Below are positions 9,270 through 18,052 of a stretch of 64,000 bases of DNA, piece by piece; the first letter of the stretch is position 1; every line of letters starts with the position of its first letter. Made by a program: the position numbers and the translations under genes. The stretch is from the NCBI GenBank assembly GCA_964368445.1, contig CAYJAY010000006.1:1-64000 (forward strand), in the 5' to 3' direction. Origin of the DNA: CAYJAY01 sp964368445. Lineage in GTDB: Bacteria > Bacillota > Clostridia > Oscillospirales > Ruminococcaceae. Under the pieces are notes generated by a model that was not told the origin of the DNA, searched no databases, and saw only the letters and a list, made by a program, of their open reading frames with translations.

Positions 9270-10730
9270 TTATTTTTTTATTAAACCACTTAAAATCTTT
9301 TTAGCCATCTTTAAGCAGTATATAAATTCTTTTTTATACGCGACGATATAATAAGCCGCAACCGCAAGCGAAGCGGCGGACACCACTAGTTGGCTGTCGG
9401 ACAAAACAAACGACACGACAACAAGCACGCCCATTATCACAATCGAAACGGCTGTTTTGGAAAGGTTCTCAACCGATTGATAAAACTTTTGCGCAACGGC
9501 GGTTCGGAAGATAAACATCGCAAGCCCCGAAACCGCTCCGGCGGCCGATGCCCCAAACATTCCGTATAACGGCACCAAAAAAACACAAAGCAGGATGTTA
9601 AGCCCGATAGATATCCCCATCCCAATTGTATCATAATATGTTTTTTTGGCAATTGCAATCCCATAGACGGTAGTTTCCGAGATAATGAGAAGCATCGGAG
9701 CAAAAAGAGTTGCGCCAAAAATTGATATGCCGGAACGATAGGCGGGGCCTATAATCATAAATATAATTGGTTGGAACACGAGCAAAAGCGCCATAAGCGT
9801 CAGAATTATAAACGTCAAGAAATCATGAACTTTGATGATCTTTTGTTGCTCTGTTTTGTAGTTTTTAAAGATAAACGCCGACCAAAAAGTCGCGAACCCG
9901 CCCTGGATAATCCCAAGCACCAAGCTCATGTATGATATGAAACTGTAAACCCCTTGTTCCGCTGCGCCCATGATGGCGTTGACAAATACACGGCTAAAAA
10001 GGGTGTTGAGCCAAAGCATTATGTTTGTCGGCGCAAGCCCTAGGCCATATTTCAAAAGCGGTGGGTATACCTTTTTTTCAAATTCAAGCTTTTTCGGGAG
10101 CATCGATTTTCTTTGTATAACGAAAAACACAAGCGCAAACGCCCCTAGTCCGAAAACGTTAAATATAACTATCGTGTTAAGCGTCGGGTCGACAAGCGCG
10201 CCGACAAGAAAAAAGATTCGTTGAAAAAACTGTAGGAGAATACTTTGGACGGTGTACATCGCTATGTTGTGTTGCATACGATAGGTTATATTAAAATATC
10301 GCGTCACAACCAAGAAAAGCGTGTTGACACAAAGCATCGTCACAAGAAGCGGATATTGTCCCCTAAAAAACAGATTGCTTGTCTCGTCGGGTAGGATAAA
10401 TATAATTAAACCTGAGAAAACCGCAAGCGATATAAGCGACAAACCCATAGTCGCCGCCGCAAGTTGTTTTTCGTCTTTTGCGCCGTTTGGCGGTTCGTTG
10501 TAAAAACGTATGTATGCATGGTCGAGCCCTAACATAACCAAATTCATAAGCGTTGTTGAAGCGGTTATAAACAGATCAAAAACCCCGAAAACGGCGCTGT
10601 CCAGCACAAAACTCACAAGGATAAGCGAAACGCCATATATGACGGCATTAACCCAAGTGGCTATTGAAAATTTGAAAACCGAGCTTAAAAACGACGTCGG
10701 GTTCAAAGGTGTTGTGTTTTGGTTTTGCAC
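9270..10730 (-). CDS. Polysaccharide flippase-like membrane protein (MATE/MVF-type)
   Basis: A 486-residue integral membrane protein with about 12-14 hydrophobic segments spread along its length, the layout of Wzx/RfbX-like oligosaccharide flippases. Such proteins move lipid-linked glycan units across the membrane. It starts at GTG, whose final G is shared with the TAG stop of the upstream GT-B-like gene, so the two are translationally coupled. Neighbours make CMP-activated sugars, so export of a surface glycan containing such a sugar is the likely role. There is no strong motif beyond topology and family resemblance, so the substrate is unknown. Confidence 0.85.
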   Translation of the reverse strand: MQNQNTTPLNPTSFLSSVFKFSIATWVNAVIYGVSLILVSFVLDSAVFGVFDLFITASTTLMNLVMLGLDHAYIRFYNEPPNGAKDEKQLAAATMGLSLISLAVFSGLIIFILPDETSNLFFRGQYPLLVTMLCVNTLFLVVTRYFNITYRMQHNIAMYTVQSILLQFFQRIFFLVGALVDPTLNTIVIFNVFGLGAFALVFFVIQRKSMLPKKLEFEKKVYPPLLKYGLGLAPTNIMLWLNTLFSRVFVNAIMGAAEQGVYSFISYMSLVLGIIQGGFATFWSAFIFKNYKTEQQKIIKVHDFLTFIILTLMALLLVFQPIIFMIIGPAYRSGISIFGATLFAPMLLIISETTVYGIAIAKKTYYDTIGMGISIGLNILLCVFLVPLYGMFGASAAGAVSGLAMFIFRTAVAQKFYQSVENLSKTAVSIVIMGVLVVVSFVLSDSQLVVSAASLAVAAYYIVAYKKEFIYCLKMAKKILSGLIKK

Positions 10731-12043
10731 TATTGAATTAATCCTTTCATCGTTTGTTTCATGTCGTTAATTCGTTGTTTAGAAACTCTCGATTTACTTA
10801 TATATCCCATAAACCTAGAAAGCGACACGACAAAATTTTGCCCCAAAAACGAAAACCATTTTGGATTTATTTTAAGTGTTACAAAAAGGTTTAAACCAAT
10901 TAACGCGAAAAATTTAACAACGTTTTTCCGTGGTTTATAGCCATCTGAAAACGGAAAGTCTCGCGGCGGTTGTTTAAGCGTTTGTTCCAAAAGATCAGCT
11001 ATTCTTATATATGCAAAGCCGTCGCCGTTGTCGTAATGTGAAAGCAACATCTCTTGGTCTATCGGGAACTGTATCCCGTTTGACGATATTGCCGTTTCAA
11101 GTTGTTCAAAGTTCTCGACCGCGTTAACCCCCTCAAACGTGACAGGGTCATAGTCGTCAAAGATAGGTTCAGGGCGAATAACAATGCAACTTTTGCCGGA
11201 AAAATAAACCTCTGCTATCGAGGTACTCATCCACATCAATATCGTCTCACTTGTTTTTATCCATTGCTTAACCGGATAGTCGGTTATGACATAGAAGTTT
11301 TTATGTTTTTTCTTCATCTCTTCAAGCGGCGGGCTTTGCCATTCGCAAGGATGTGGGCGATAGATAAACTCGAACTCGGGATGTTTTTCGAGAAGTTTGT
11401 CTATCATCTCAAGCGTTTTTTCCATCGAGCGAATGCCGAGCTGTTTAAAGCCATAAAAATCAAGGTTTGTCATCGCGTTAAGTTCTTCGATCTCTTTGTC
11501 GTCCATATATGCACAGGAAAAAGAACTTATATATAATAACCATTGTTTGTTGGTATCAAGGTTATATTGTTTTGCTATCTCGTCGCGACTTTTATCAAGC
11601 GAGTTGAACCGCTCGTTTAAAAAATCCATCTGAACCGCGCCCGTTACTACCGCGTTTTTCTCAGGAACTCCGTTACCCATAATCCGCTTTTTTGCTTTTT
11701 CGCCCCAACATATATGGGTGCATTTTCTTGCGTTTTCCGCAAAAGAATAAAAACGGCTCTCCTCTTGTTCGCGCGACAACACCTGTTCCCAATGGAGGTT
11801 TACAACCTTTTGAAGTTTACCTACGTTGTTGTACACAAAGCTGTTTAACGTTTCGTTGTTGTACATGGCGGAAGGCACGATAACTTTCGGTTTATCATAG
11901 GTGAAATATTTAATTTTTTTGCGTGACATTAACTGCATTATATCACAAGAATAACCGCGGTTTTCAAGTTCCGCCATTATAAGCGAGATGCTTTCAAACT
12001 CGCGCGCAATATGTTCATATAGAAACAGGAAATCTAAAGACAT
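10730..12043 (-). CDS. Surface carbohydrate biosynthesis protein, GT-B-like
   Basis: A 437-residue soluble protein of the glycerophosphotransferase/GT-B-like type annotated in many glycan loci as surface carbohydrate biosynthesis protein. Visible segments: an N-terminal Rossmann-like start (FLFLYEHIAREFESI), HWEQ near 105 (LHWEQVLSREQEES), ICWGEKAKKRI near 133, a linker VVTGAVQMDFL near 154, and FIYRPHPCEWQSPP near 234, the last two resembling nucleotide-sugar pocket elements of such transferases. The C-terminus has a short hydrophobic patch that may attach it to the membrane. The role is inferred from fold and from coupling with the flippase; donor and acceptor are unknown. Confidence 0.75.
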   Translation of the reverse strand: MSLDFLFLYEHIAREFESISLIMAELENRGYSCDIMQLMSRKKIKYFTYDKPKVIVPSAMYNNETLNSFVYNNVGKLQKVVNLHWEQVLSREQEESRFYSFAENARKCTHICWGEKAKKRIMGNGVPEKNAVVTGAVQMDFLNERFNSLDKSRDEIAKQYNLDTNKQWLLYISSFSCAYMDDKEIEELNAMTNLDFYGFKQLGIRSMEKTLEMIDKLLEKHPEFEFIYRPHPCEWQSPPLEEMKKKHKNFYVITDYPVKQWIKTSETILMWMSTSIAEVYFSGKSCIVIRPEPIFDDYDPVTFEGVNAVENFEQLETAISSNGIQFPIDQEMLLSHYDNGDGFAYIRIADLLEQTLKQPPRDFPFSDGYKPRKNVVKFFALIGLNLFVTLKINPKWFSFLGQNFVVSLSRFMGYISKSRVSKQRINDMKQTMKGLIQ

Positions 12044-12061
12044 TTTTTATCCTTTTTTTAA

Positions 12062-12293
12062 TTATTTGCTTGTGGCTTGGTTGTTTTGCCGTTGCAATAA
12101 AAATTGCTGTGTGGGATGTGTTTCTACTTTTGCCGTCATGGTAATGCCGCTGTAATTACGAAAAACTTGCGGAGCGACGAGAACGTCTACTGCGTAGCCG
12201 GCGTCGCTCCCTACAAACTCTATTGCGAGTTTGTTAGGTATTTTTTAGCTGCACTTTTTTTGATAGTCTGTATTAACTATTAATTATTAATAG
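12062..12293. repeat. Intergenic segment with GTAGGG-type element and heptamer array
   Basis: No gene. On the minus strand it contains a GTAGGGAGCGACGCCGG segment at about 12197-12213, a word AACGTCTACTGCGTAGCCG (12181-12207 region) that is repeated inside the terminator loop at 53898-53916, and an ACTATTA-like heptamer array at 12270-12293. The array abuts the stop codon of the CMP-sugar synthetase gene. The heptamers at a gene end match the pattern at 14258, 15418 and 39374. Confidence 0.6.
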
Positions 12294-13061
12294 TTAAATA
12301 ATCTCTCTGACATGGTCTCTAACCTCGCGGAACTCTAGGAAATTTGAATAGAAATGTTCCGCGACAAGTTGCATAAGCTCGAAATCTTCTTCGCTGTCGA
12401 TGTCGAGAATTGCTGTGTCGGTCATCATCGATGGCGCAACCCTACCGTGTAACAGAATTCCGTCGTTACTCTTGAGATAACTCGGACGATAGGCATATAT
12501 CGAAGCGTTCGCATCATACACGGGCGGCGCTTGTTGACGCGTCACATAGTTCGACGGAACAACCGCCGACAAAAAACCATATTGGTTTGTCGAAAGTTGG
12601 TTAAAATATGCGTTTCTGCGCGGTTCGGTAACCGTCATCGCGGCGTCCGCTTGCGGGTTGTTTAAAAGCGCCATGATAACGTTTTTAATATCCTCGGCTT
12701 TTCTAAGCGGTGACGTTAAATCTATGTCGACAACAAGATCAAAATACACCCCTGTTCTTTGTTCCATAACTACAAGCGTTTCGGCTATTACCTCAATTTT
12801 TGAAGCGGTGTCGCCCGCTAGCCCGGGTGACCTTGGCACGTGGGAAAACGTTAGTTTTGTCGTCCTCATCTGATTGACAAGTATCTCGCTGTCGGTGTTA
12901 ATTGCAAGGGCGGCTTCTATCCCCGCTCCGTATTTTCTCAAAAAAAGGTCATACGCCGCTAGTGTTGTGTACAAAAGCGGATATCCACAAAAATCCCTTA
13001 TGTTTTTTCCGGCAACGCCTTTGCTTCCTGCCCTAGCGCAGATTGTGAAAAGTATCTTCAT
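12294..13061 (-). CDS. CMP-nonulosonate (acylneuraminate) cytidylyltransferase
   Basis: Activates a nine-carbon sugar with CTP to give the CMP-sugar donor. The 255-residue protein opens with the nucleotide-binding signature ARAGSKGVAGKNIR (about 8-21), followed by FCGYPLLYTTL, VDIDLTSPLR (about 113-122) and a C-terminal DTAILDIDSEEDFELM, all typical of NeuA/PseF/LegF enzymes. The ATG at 13061 has GGAG seven bases upstream; an earlier in-frame TTG is less likely. Motifs do not separate sialic from legionaminic or pseudaminic acid substrates. It sits with a NeuC-like epimerase, but no NeuB synthase lies in this window. Confidence 0.9.
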   Translation of the reverse strand: MKILFTICARAGSKGVAGKNIRDFCGYPLLYTTLAAYDLFLRKYGAGIEAALAINTDSEILVNQMRTTKLTFSHVPRSPGLAGDTASKIEVIAETLVVMEQRTGVYFDLVVDIDLTSPLRKAEDIKNVIMALLNNPQADAAMTVTEPRRNAYFNQLSTNQYGFLSAVVPSNYVTRQQAPPVYDANASIYAYRPSYLKSNDGILLHGRVAPSMMTDTAILDIDSEEDFELMQLVAEHFYSNFLEFREVRDHVREII

Positions 13062-13091
13062 GTTCAAGCTCCGTTTTATTAATAAAATCTT

Positions 13092-14048
13092 TTAATCTAG
13101 TTGCATTATAAGGTCGACATATCCATAGGTTGAAATCTCGGGGTTTTGTATGCTTAAAACTTCACCGATAACCCCTATAACCTCGTCCATTGGTATATAT
13201 GTTGTTCCGTCGTTAAGCGTGACTTTGGCATAAAACTTATATTCAAACTCGTCGTCTCTCTCGACAAATTCCGTTATCTCAACTTTATATCTTCCGTCTG
13301 AAACAAACGTAACGTTAAGGCTTTCGCCCGAAGGCTCATATCCGTTTTTGCTAAGCTCCACCGCCGACACAGTCGGCGTTGCCGGAGCAGTCGGCGCAAT
13401 CCCTTCAACTGTCTGCCCGTTGTCGTCTCTTCCGGGAACTTGTTGTTGTTCCGCAAAAACTTCGAGAGCTTTAATGTCAGAGATGTCAAACGCCCCTTCG
13501 ACGGTTATGTCAAAAAACGTTTGCAATTCTCTTCCTTGCCCTTGTTCCGAAACTTCTGCATAAACAAATGCTAACATAAGCTTTGTGAAATCAACAGTTT
13601 CAAGTGCTTGTTGCCGTGTGCCCTCGGGGGAGGTTATCACGATTATCGGGGAGATTTCCTGCACCATGTCAAGCTCGACTAAAACTTGGTTGCCGACAAA
13701 CGGAGTTTCGACTTTTTCGCCGTCAAGGTCAAACACCAAACTCATCGTTTCATCGTTTGATATCTGTTTTGGTATAGCGGTTACCGTTAGATTAATCTTT
13801 CCGTCTACAAAGGTTTCTTGTGTAGAAACGTCGGAAAACAAGCTTTGTGCGGCTTCGCCTTGTTCAAAAACCCCATCGACCGCATAACGCAGATTTGTAA
13901 TTTCGTCGTTTATGTTCCATATGTTGTTTTGAAGTGAGTTAACTTGACCCAAAAGATTTTGAGTTAAACCAAATAATCTAAAGTTATTATAAGCTAAAAA
14001 AACAATAACTACCGCAACAGCAACCAATCCGATTGTTTTTTTGTCCAT
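13092..14048 (-). CDS. Hypothetical membrane-anchored protein in the glycan locus
   Basis: Not recognised. The 318 residues begin with a single hydrophobic segment at about 6-25 (VAVVIVFLAYNN), then a short coiled-coil-like stretch (LLGQVNSLQNNIWNINDEI). The rest is a mostly beta-rich region with an inserted Gln/Pro-rich linker (about 200-232). The topology suggests a short cytoplasmic end, one membrane helix and a large outside domain. The ATG has GAGGG upstream. It lies between the CMP-sugar synthetase and the two oxidoreductases on the same strand, so a role in assembling or anchoring the glycan is possible but unproven. Confidence 0.8.
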   Translation of the reverse strand: MDKKTIGLVAVAVVIVFLAYNNFRLFGLTQNLLGQVNSLQNNIWNINDEITNLRYAVDGVFEQGEAAQSLFSDVSTQETFVDGKINLTVTAIPKQISNDETMSLVFDLDGEKVETPFVGNQVLVELDMVQEISPIIVITSPEGTRQQALETVDFTKLMLAFVYAEVSEQGQGRELQTFFDITVEGAFDISDIKALEVFAEQQQVPGRDDNGQTVEGIAPTAPATPTVSAVELSKNGYEPSGESLNVTFVSDGRYKVEITEFVERDDEFEYKFYAKVTLNDGTTYIPMDEVIGVIGEVLSIQNPEISTYGYVDLIMQLD

Positions 14049-14216
14049 ACAAACCCTCTTTCTTTTTTGATATTTTCGTTAATTTATATTTTGTTTGTTT
14101 TGTGGGATGTTTTTTATCTGGTTTTTGGCACGTTTCGGCAATAGCTAAGCCTTGCCCTACGGTTTGTCGATTTGAGCTATGTCAAAATGACAAGCCACAA
14201 AAAACAATAACACGAC

Positions 14217-14292
14217 ATAATTTTATTCAAAACACCGCCACGAAGTGGCGCACCAACACTATTAACTACTAACTATTAATTATTAACTAACT
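14217..14292. repeat. Composite repeat: CCGCCACGAAGTGGCG palindrome plus ACTATTA heptamers
   Basis: The block TTTTATTCAAAACACCGCCA...CGCACCAACA (14220-14256) contains a small palindrome CGCCACGAAGTGGCG. It is followed by about five imperfect copies of ACTATTA, ending four bases before the stop codon of the oxidoreductase gene. An almost identical block occurs at 39336-39372, there followed by CATTCCT heptamers. The element is non-coding. Confidence 0.8.
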
Positions 14293-14295
14293 TAA

Positions 14296-15228
14296 CTATT
14301 CAAGCGCAATTGCAAGCGTTTTGACCGCGTTTTCAAGTGAGTTTTTATTTTCGGTTTTTCTTCCCAAACAAAGTTCGAGGAAATATTCTGTTTCCAAAAA
14401 CCGATATTCCGCTTTTAAACTATGTTCGATTGTTTCGACTTTGTCGTTTTCGTATATCATAGTTTTAAGCCCCAGCATGTCAAAAACCACCGTTCCATCG
14501 TCCGTTATGACTTCAAGCTCACGTTTTGGAACTTTCCCGAAATAGTCAAGCGCAAGCGTAAGCAAAAAACCTTTCGGATATTTTGCGATATAAACTGCGC
14601 TGTCTTCTGACGATATCTCAAGCGACGAAGCGTTGCTTTCAAAACTTTTAACTTCGGTCGGGAAACCGAAAAGATAACAAAGATAGTCCCATTCGTGGAT
14701 AAGGTCGAGCCGAACGCCGCCGCCTTGTTCCTTAATAGCGCTGTAACATTCTCTGTAATCGGTTCCGGGGCGCCACGACGGAAGATAAGACGAGCATATC
14801 GAACGCACCGAAAGAATCTTCTTATCCTTTAAAAATTCTTTCGCGTGACAAACCGACGGATTAAACCGCATGGGACACGCGACATAGTAAAGCTTTTTGT
14901 CCTCTTGTAAAAACGTTGTTATGTCGTGCACCTTTTCAAAAAGCGGTTTTTCGATAAAAAACATCTTTCCTTTGTCTTTTAATTTAAGCAAAGTTTCATA
15001 GTGTAACGACGTAGGGTTGTTGATAAATATAACATCAAATGTCCTGTCAATCTCGGAAATATCGTAAAAACTGCCGCTTAAAAGCTGTTGAACATCGCTT
15101 GGAAGTTCCCTTTTAGAGCTTCTAAGCGCATAGTAATCGGCTTTTATGTTTTGGTTGCCAAGTATCTTTGCCGTGTCGCGAAGATGCCGTGTACCTATCG
15201 AGCCTAGACCACAAAAAAGAAAGTTCAT
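14296..15228 (-). CDS. Gfo/Idh/MocA-family oxidoreductase, EKP motif present
   Basis: NAD(P)-dependent sugar or nucleotide-sugar oxidoreductase by family. The 310-residue protein has the N-terminal dinucleotide motif GLGSIGTRH (about 7-15) and the conserved EKP triad in FFIEKPLFE (about 92-100), which supplies the catalytic-site lysine. A C-terminal beta-sheet domain with HEWDYLCYLFG (about 178-188) follows. The ATG has CTAGGAG upstream. It is the second of two adjacent family members between NeuC and the CMP-sugar synthetase. Such pairs occur in nonulosonate and modified-sugar loci. The exact substrate cannot be read from sequence. Confidence 0.88.
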   Translation of the reverse strand: MNFLFCGLGSIGTRHLRDTAKILGNQNIKADYYALRSSKRELPSDVQQLLSGSFYDISEIDRTFDVIFINNPTSLHYETLLKLKDKGKMFFIEKPLFEKVHDITTFLQEDKKLYYVACPMRFNPSVCHAKEFLKDKKILSVRSICSSYLPSWRPGTDYRECYSAIKEQGGGVRLDLIHEWDYLCYLFGFPTEVKSFESNASSLEISSEDSAVYIAKYPKGFLLTLALDYFGKVPKRELEVITDDGTVVFDMLGLKTMIYENDKVETIEHSLKAEYRFLETEYFLELCLGRKTENKNSLENAVKTLAIALE

Positions 15229-15335
15229 TAATTTTATTTTCTCCTAGAGTTAATTTGTCTTTTAATAATTTTTCAGTTTATTATGCGTTGTTATAAAAAC
15301 GGTGTGTAGTCTTTTTGACAATAATATACGTCTTA

Positions 15336-15447
15336 GAGCGGACATGGCAAGCCATGTCCCTACGAAAAAATTTATGCTTATACAATATTATTTAAATTGC
15401 GGCGCAAGCCGCTCCTTCATTCCTCATTCCTCATTCCTCATTCCTAA
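15336..15447. repeat. GTAGGG element and CATTCCT heptamer array
   Basis: A short palindromic unit with the core GACATGGCAAGCCATGTC (15341-15358) is followed by CCTAC. A (CATTCCT)x4 array lies at 15418-15445 and ends within a few bases of the stop codon of the minus-strand gene at 15448. No coding potential is seen in the 219-base gap. Confidence 0.7.
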
Positions 15448-16434
15448 TTAAAAAGAAATTCCCTCAATCTTATCGATCAAATAAAGCAGTTTCAAATCCT
15501 TTTCAAAGCTATGGCGTGGAACCGCCTTTTTTTCAAGAGCATCGAAAAATTCCGCAAGCTCGTCCACATAAGCGTTCTCCACAATATTATCGGAATATCT
15601 TTCGTCCTGCATAATGTCGTCGTAGCACGAGATGTTGATAAGTTGTTTTTGTTCTGTGTCGTAGTTCATCAGGGAAGACGGCGTCCCGCTCCAAGTGAGG
15701 TAAAGGTTTTCCGATATAACGACAAACTCCCTCGTCGCCTTTCGCGAAACAATGTCGACCGTCAGTTGTCCGATAGTTCCGTCTGCGTGTTCAAGCGTTA
15801 CCGCGTAATAGTCGGGATAGTCTATCTCAAGCTTTGTAAGCCTTGAAAACGACGTGTCCGCCCACACAACCTCGCCAAACGCGTCTGTTAACCACGGAAG
15901 CTCGATACCAAAGATCTCGCGACAACCGTTTGTCCTTTTGTTGCCGACAAAGAAATCCTTATAACTTTCCCACGGATGCCAATCGGGGAGATATTGCCCA
16001 ACGTGGTAACGATAGCTCTTTTTGTCTTTTGTGTTTTTTATAGCAGATGTCAGATATTCAATCTCTTTGCGGTACATCTGGGTAGACGATAGAAAAAGTA
16101 GTTTTTTCTTTTGTTTTGCGGTTTTAATGTTCTCGCTGTAAAGGTCGCTTACTAGATTTATCTCGGTGAAGATATCAAGTTCAAAGCTTAAGAGAGTTTT
16201 AATTATCTCGCCGTGGGACAAAGGCGCGGTGCACACAAGCGCGGCATTTGGCGAAAATGTTTCAACGGCTTGTTCGATTGTATCGAAACATTCAACCGAA
16301 AAAAGTTGTTTTGCGCCGTCTCTTCGTTCGGCATTTAAATCGACCCCCGCTATTTCGTGTGATGGAAAAAATTGTTTCAAAAGCCTTATTCTGCGTTTGC
16401 CCATCGAACCGAGACCTACAACTAAAAGTTTCAT
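15448..16434 (-). CDS. Gfo/Idh/MocA-family oxidoreductase with altered EKP motif
   Basis: The 328-residue protein keeps the Rossmann signature GLGSMGKRR (about 7-15) and overall family length, but the catalytic EKP position reads E-I-N (FTEINLVSDLY, about 89-99). The lysine that normally hydrogen-bonds substrate and cofactor is therefore missing. The C-terminal part contains PWLTDAFGEVVW (about 185-196), reminiscent of the substrate-domain helix. It lies 152 bases downstream of NeuC and shares its strand. It could be a non-catalytic partner of the neighbouring oxidoreductase, or an enzyme using a different lysine. The start ATG is preceded by AGAAAGGA. Confidence 0.82.
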   Translation of the reverse strand: MKLLVVGLGSMGKRRIRLLKQFFPSHEIAGVDLNAERRDGAKQLFSVECFDTIEQAVETFSPNAALVCTAPLSHGEIIKTLLSFELDIFTEINLVSDLYSENIKTAKQKKKLLFLSSTQMYRKEIEYLTSAIKNTKDKKSYRYHVGQYLPDWHPWESYKDFFVGNKRTNGCREIFGIELPWLTDAFGEVVWADTSFSRLTKLEIDYPDYYAVTLEHADGTIGQLTVDIVSRKATREFVVISENLYLTWSGTPSSLMNYDTEQKQLINISCYDDIMQDERYSDNIVENAYVDELAEFFDALEKKAVPRHSFEKDLKLLYLIDKIEGISF

Positions 16435-16586
16435 AAAAAGTTCCTTTCTTGATGTTTTAGTGTTTTTGCCGTCCTCATTTTTTTGCGACGAAATCCGGTT
16501 TTTTATTTGAGCGTGAAATCTGCTGTTGAAAATGCCTGTTGTTTGCCGAGTTTTGGTTTTTGCGAGATATCTTTTGGTTTAAACTG

Positions 16587-17762
16587 TTAAACGGTGAAAT
16601 CCACGTCATAAAACGCTTTTTTAACCTGCATTTTGTCCTCTTTTAAAAACTCCACCAATTTCTCGGTTATCGCTTCACTTGCGTTCCTGCTTATGTCATA
16701 CGGGCTTTTCATATTTTTAAGACTTTTTTTGAAATCGTCCGACACGGCTTTGTTAATCGCATCCACGATATCTTGTTTTTTTGCAACACAGTTTATGTTG
16801 TTAATTCCAACAATTCGCCCTTTTTGCCTGTCGCCAATGTTAATCGCCGGTTTTTTCAAGGTTGGAGCTTCCACGATAGCGGACGAGCTGTTTCCAATCA
16901 CGGCAGAACACGCCGCCATTGCCGAAAGATAGCGAAGAACGCCAAGGCTTGAGACGAGTTGACAAGTTGGGTTTCTCTCACAATATCTTTCGATTGTTTG
17001 GTTTATAAGAACACCGCCCTCGTCGGCGTTGGCCTTTGTAAAAAGCACCGGTATTTTACATTCCGAAACTGCATCAAGCAGTTGGTTAAGCGGATATGTA
17101 ACCTCGACGCCCGAAAGAGTTTCGGGGTGAAACGTCGCGAGCAAAAACGGCTTTGTACAATCGAACCCTATGCTTTGCGAAACCTCCGCAGCCGAAAGTT
17201 TTGGCATGTTCTTGATGTTTTCTGCGCCAAGCGAGCCGACGTTAAACACCCTGTCGGGGCTTTCGCCGAGTTGTATAACGCGTTTTCTGTATACTTCGGT
17301 AGACGGAAAATGCAAGCAACTCATCTTTGTTATGCAATGGCGATAGAAATCGTCCGCCGCGCCTTCGGTCACGTCGCCTCCGCTTATGTGGGCTATTGGC
17401 ACGTTGCACGAAACCGCCGCCGCCGCAACCGCAAAAGCTTCGTATCGGTCTCCTAGTATGACAAGCGCATCGATCGAATGGTTTCTGAAATATTTTGAAA
17501 AACTGCTCAAAGCCTCTGCCATTGCCAAACTTTTGTCGCATCTCTCGTCGTCGCCGAGAATGTCCGAAACAAAGTCTATCGGGGTTCTGTCGGCGTTTAT
17601 CTCGCTTATTGTATACCCAAGCGAACGCACAAGATGTGAACCGGTTACAAGAAGTTTAAGCGAGAGCTGTTTATTGTTTAAAACCTCTCGAATAACGGGG
17701 CGCAAAAGACCATATTCCGCCCTTGTTCCCGTCATAATTGCAACGTTAAACTTTGTTTTCAT
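16587..17762 (-). CDS. UDP-N-acetylglucosamine 2-epimerase, hydrolysing NeuC-like
   Basis: Converts a UDP-N-acetylhexosamine to the free 2-epimer plus UDP, the first committed step in sialic and legionaminic acid pathways. The 391-residue protein shows TGTRAEYGLLRPV (about 11-23), GDRYEAF (about 100-106), HISGGDVTEGAADD (about 124-137), the GSLGAENI element (about 177) and SSSAIVEAP (about 281-289), all hallmarks of the hydrolysing branch. It is probably the first gene of the minus-strand glycan transcript, with a promoter candidate at 17810-17838. NeuC and GDP-sugar (LegG-like) versions are not separable here. Confidence 0.9.
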   Translation of the reverse strand: MKTKFNVAIMTGTRAEYGLLRPVIREVLNNKQLSLKLLVTGSHLVRSLGYTISEINADRTPIDFVSDILGDDERCDKSLAMAEALSSFSKYFRNHSIDALVILGDRYEAFAVAAAAVSCNVPIAHISGGDVTEGAADDFYRHCITKMSCLHFPSTEVYRKRVIQLGESPDRVFNVGSLGAENIKNMPKLSAAEVSQSIGFDCTKPFLLATFHPETLSGVEVTYPLNQLLDAVSECKIPVLFTKANADEGGVLINQTIERYCERNPTCQLVSSLGVLRYLSAMAACSAVIGNSSSAIVEAPTLKKPAINIGDRQKGRIVGINNINCVAKKQDIVDAINKAVSDDFKKSLKNMKSPYDISRNASEAITEKLVEFLKEDKMQVKKAFYDVDFTV

Positions 17763-17809
17763 AGTTAAATTCCACTTCGTTTGAATTTTTATATTTTTAT
17801 TGTATAATT

Positions 17810-17838
17810 ATAATAACATCATTTAAATTGTTTTTCAA
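17810..17838 (-). promoter_or_regulatory. Candidate sigma-A promoter of the glycan locus
   Basis: On the minus strand, TTGAAA (17838-17833) and TATTAT (17815-17810) are separated by exactly 17 bases and lie about 50 bases upstream of the neuC start. The region is very AT-rich, so chance matches are possible. Confidence 0.5.
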
Positions 17839-17944
17839 TTAACTAATTACTAAAAATTATTAAACTTATCTAATTTTTTAACAGATTTGACAAAAACATA
17901 ACAAACTTTTCCACAACTTTTATGTTTTTTATCCTAATAATAGA

Positions 17945-17973
17945 TAGACAAACCTTAAAAAAAGCTATATAAT
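17945..17973 (+). promoter_or_regulatory. Sigma-A promoter before the thioredoxin-fold gene
   Basis: TAGACA (17945-17950) and a perfect TATAAT (17968-17973) with a 17-base spacer, about 80 bases upstream of the 18053 start. It is divergent from the neuC promoter candidate. Confidence 0.65.
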
Positions 17974-18052
17974 TACACTGTACGCAAACGGTTATATCCT
18001 CGCGTTTTCAAACGGTGTTAAATGGTGTTGAAAGAAAGGAATGGCCACAATT

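Noticed and set aside
14296..17762. Complete sialic acid biosynthesis operon
   Set aside because: NeuB is not present among the genes in this window, so a full pathway cannot be claimed.
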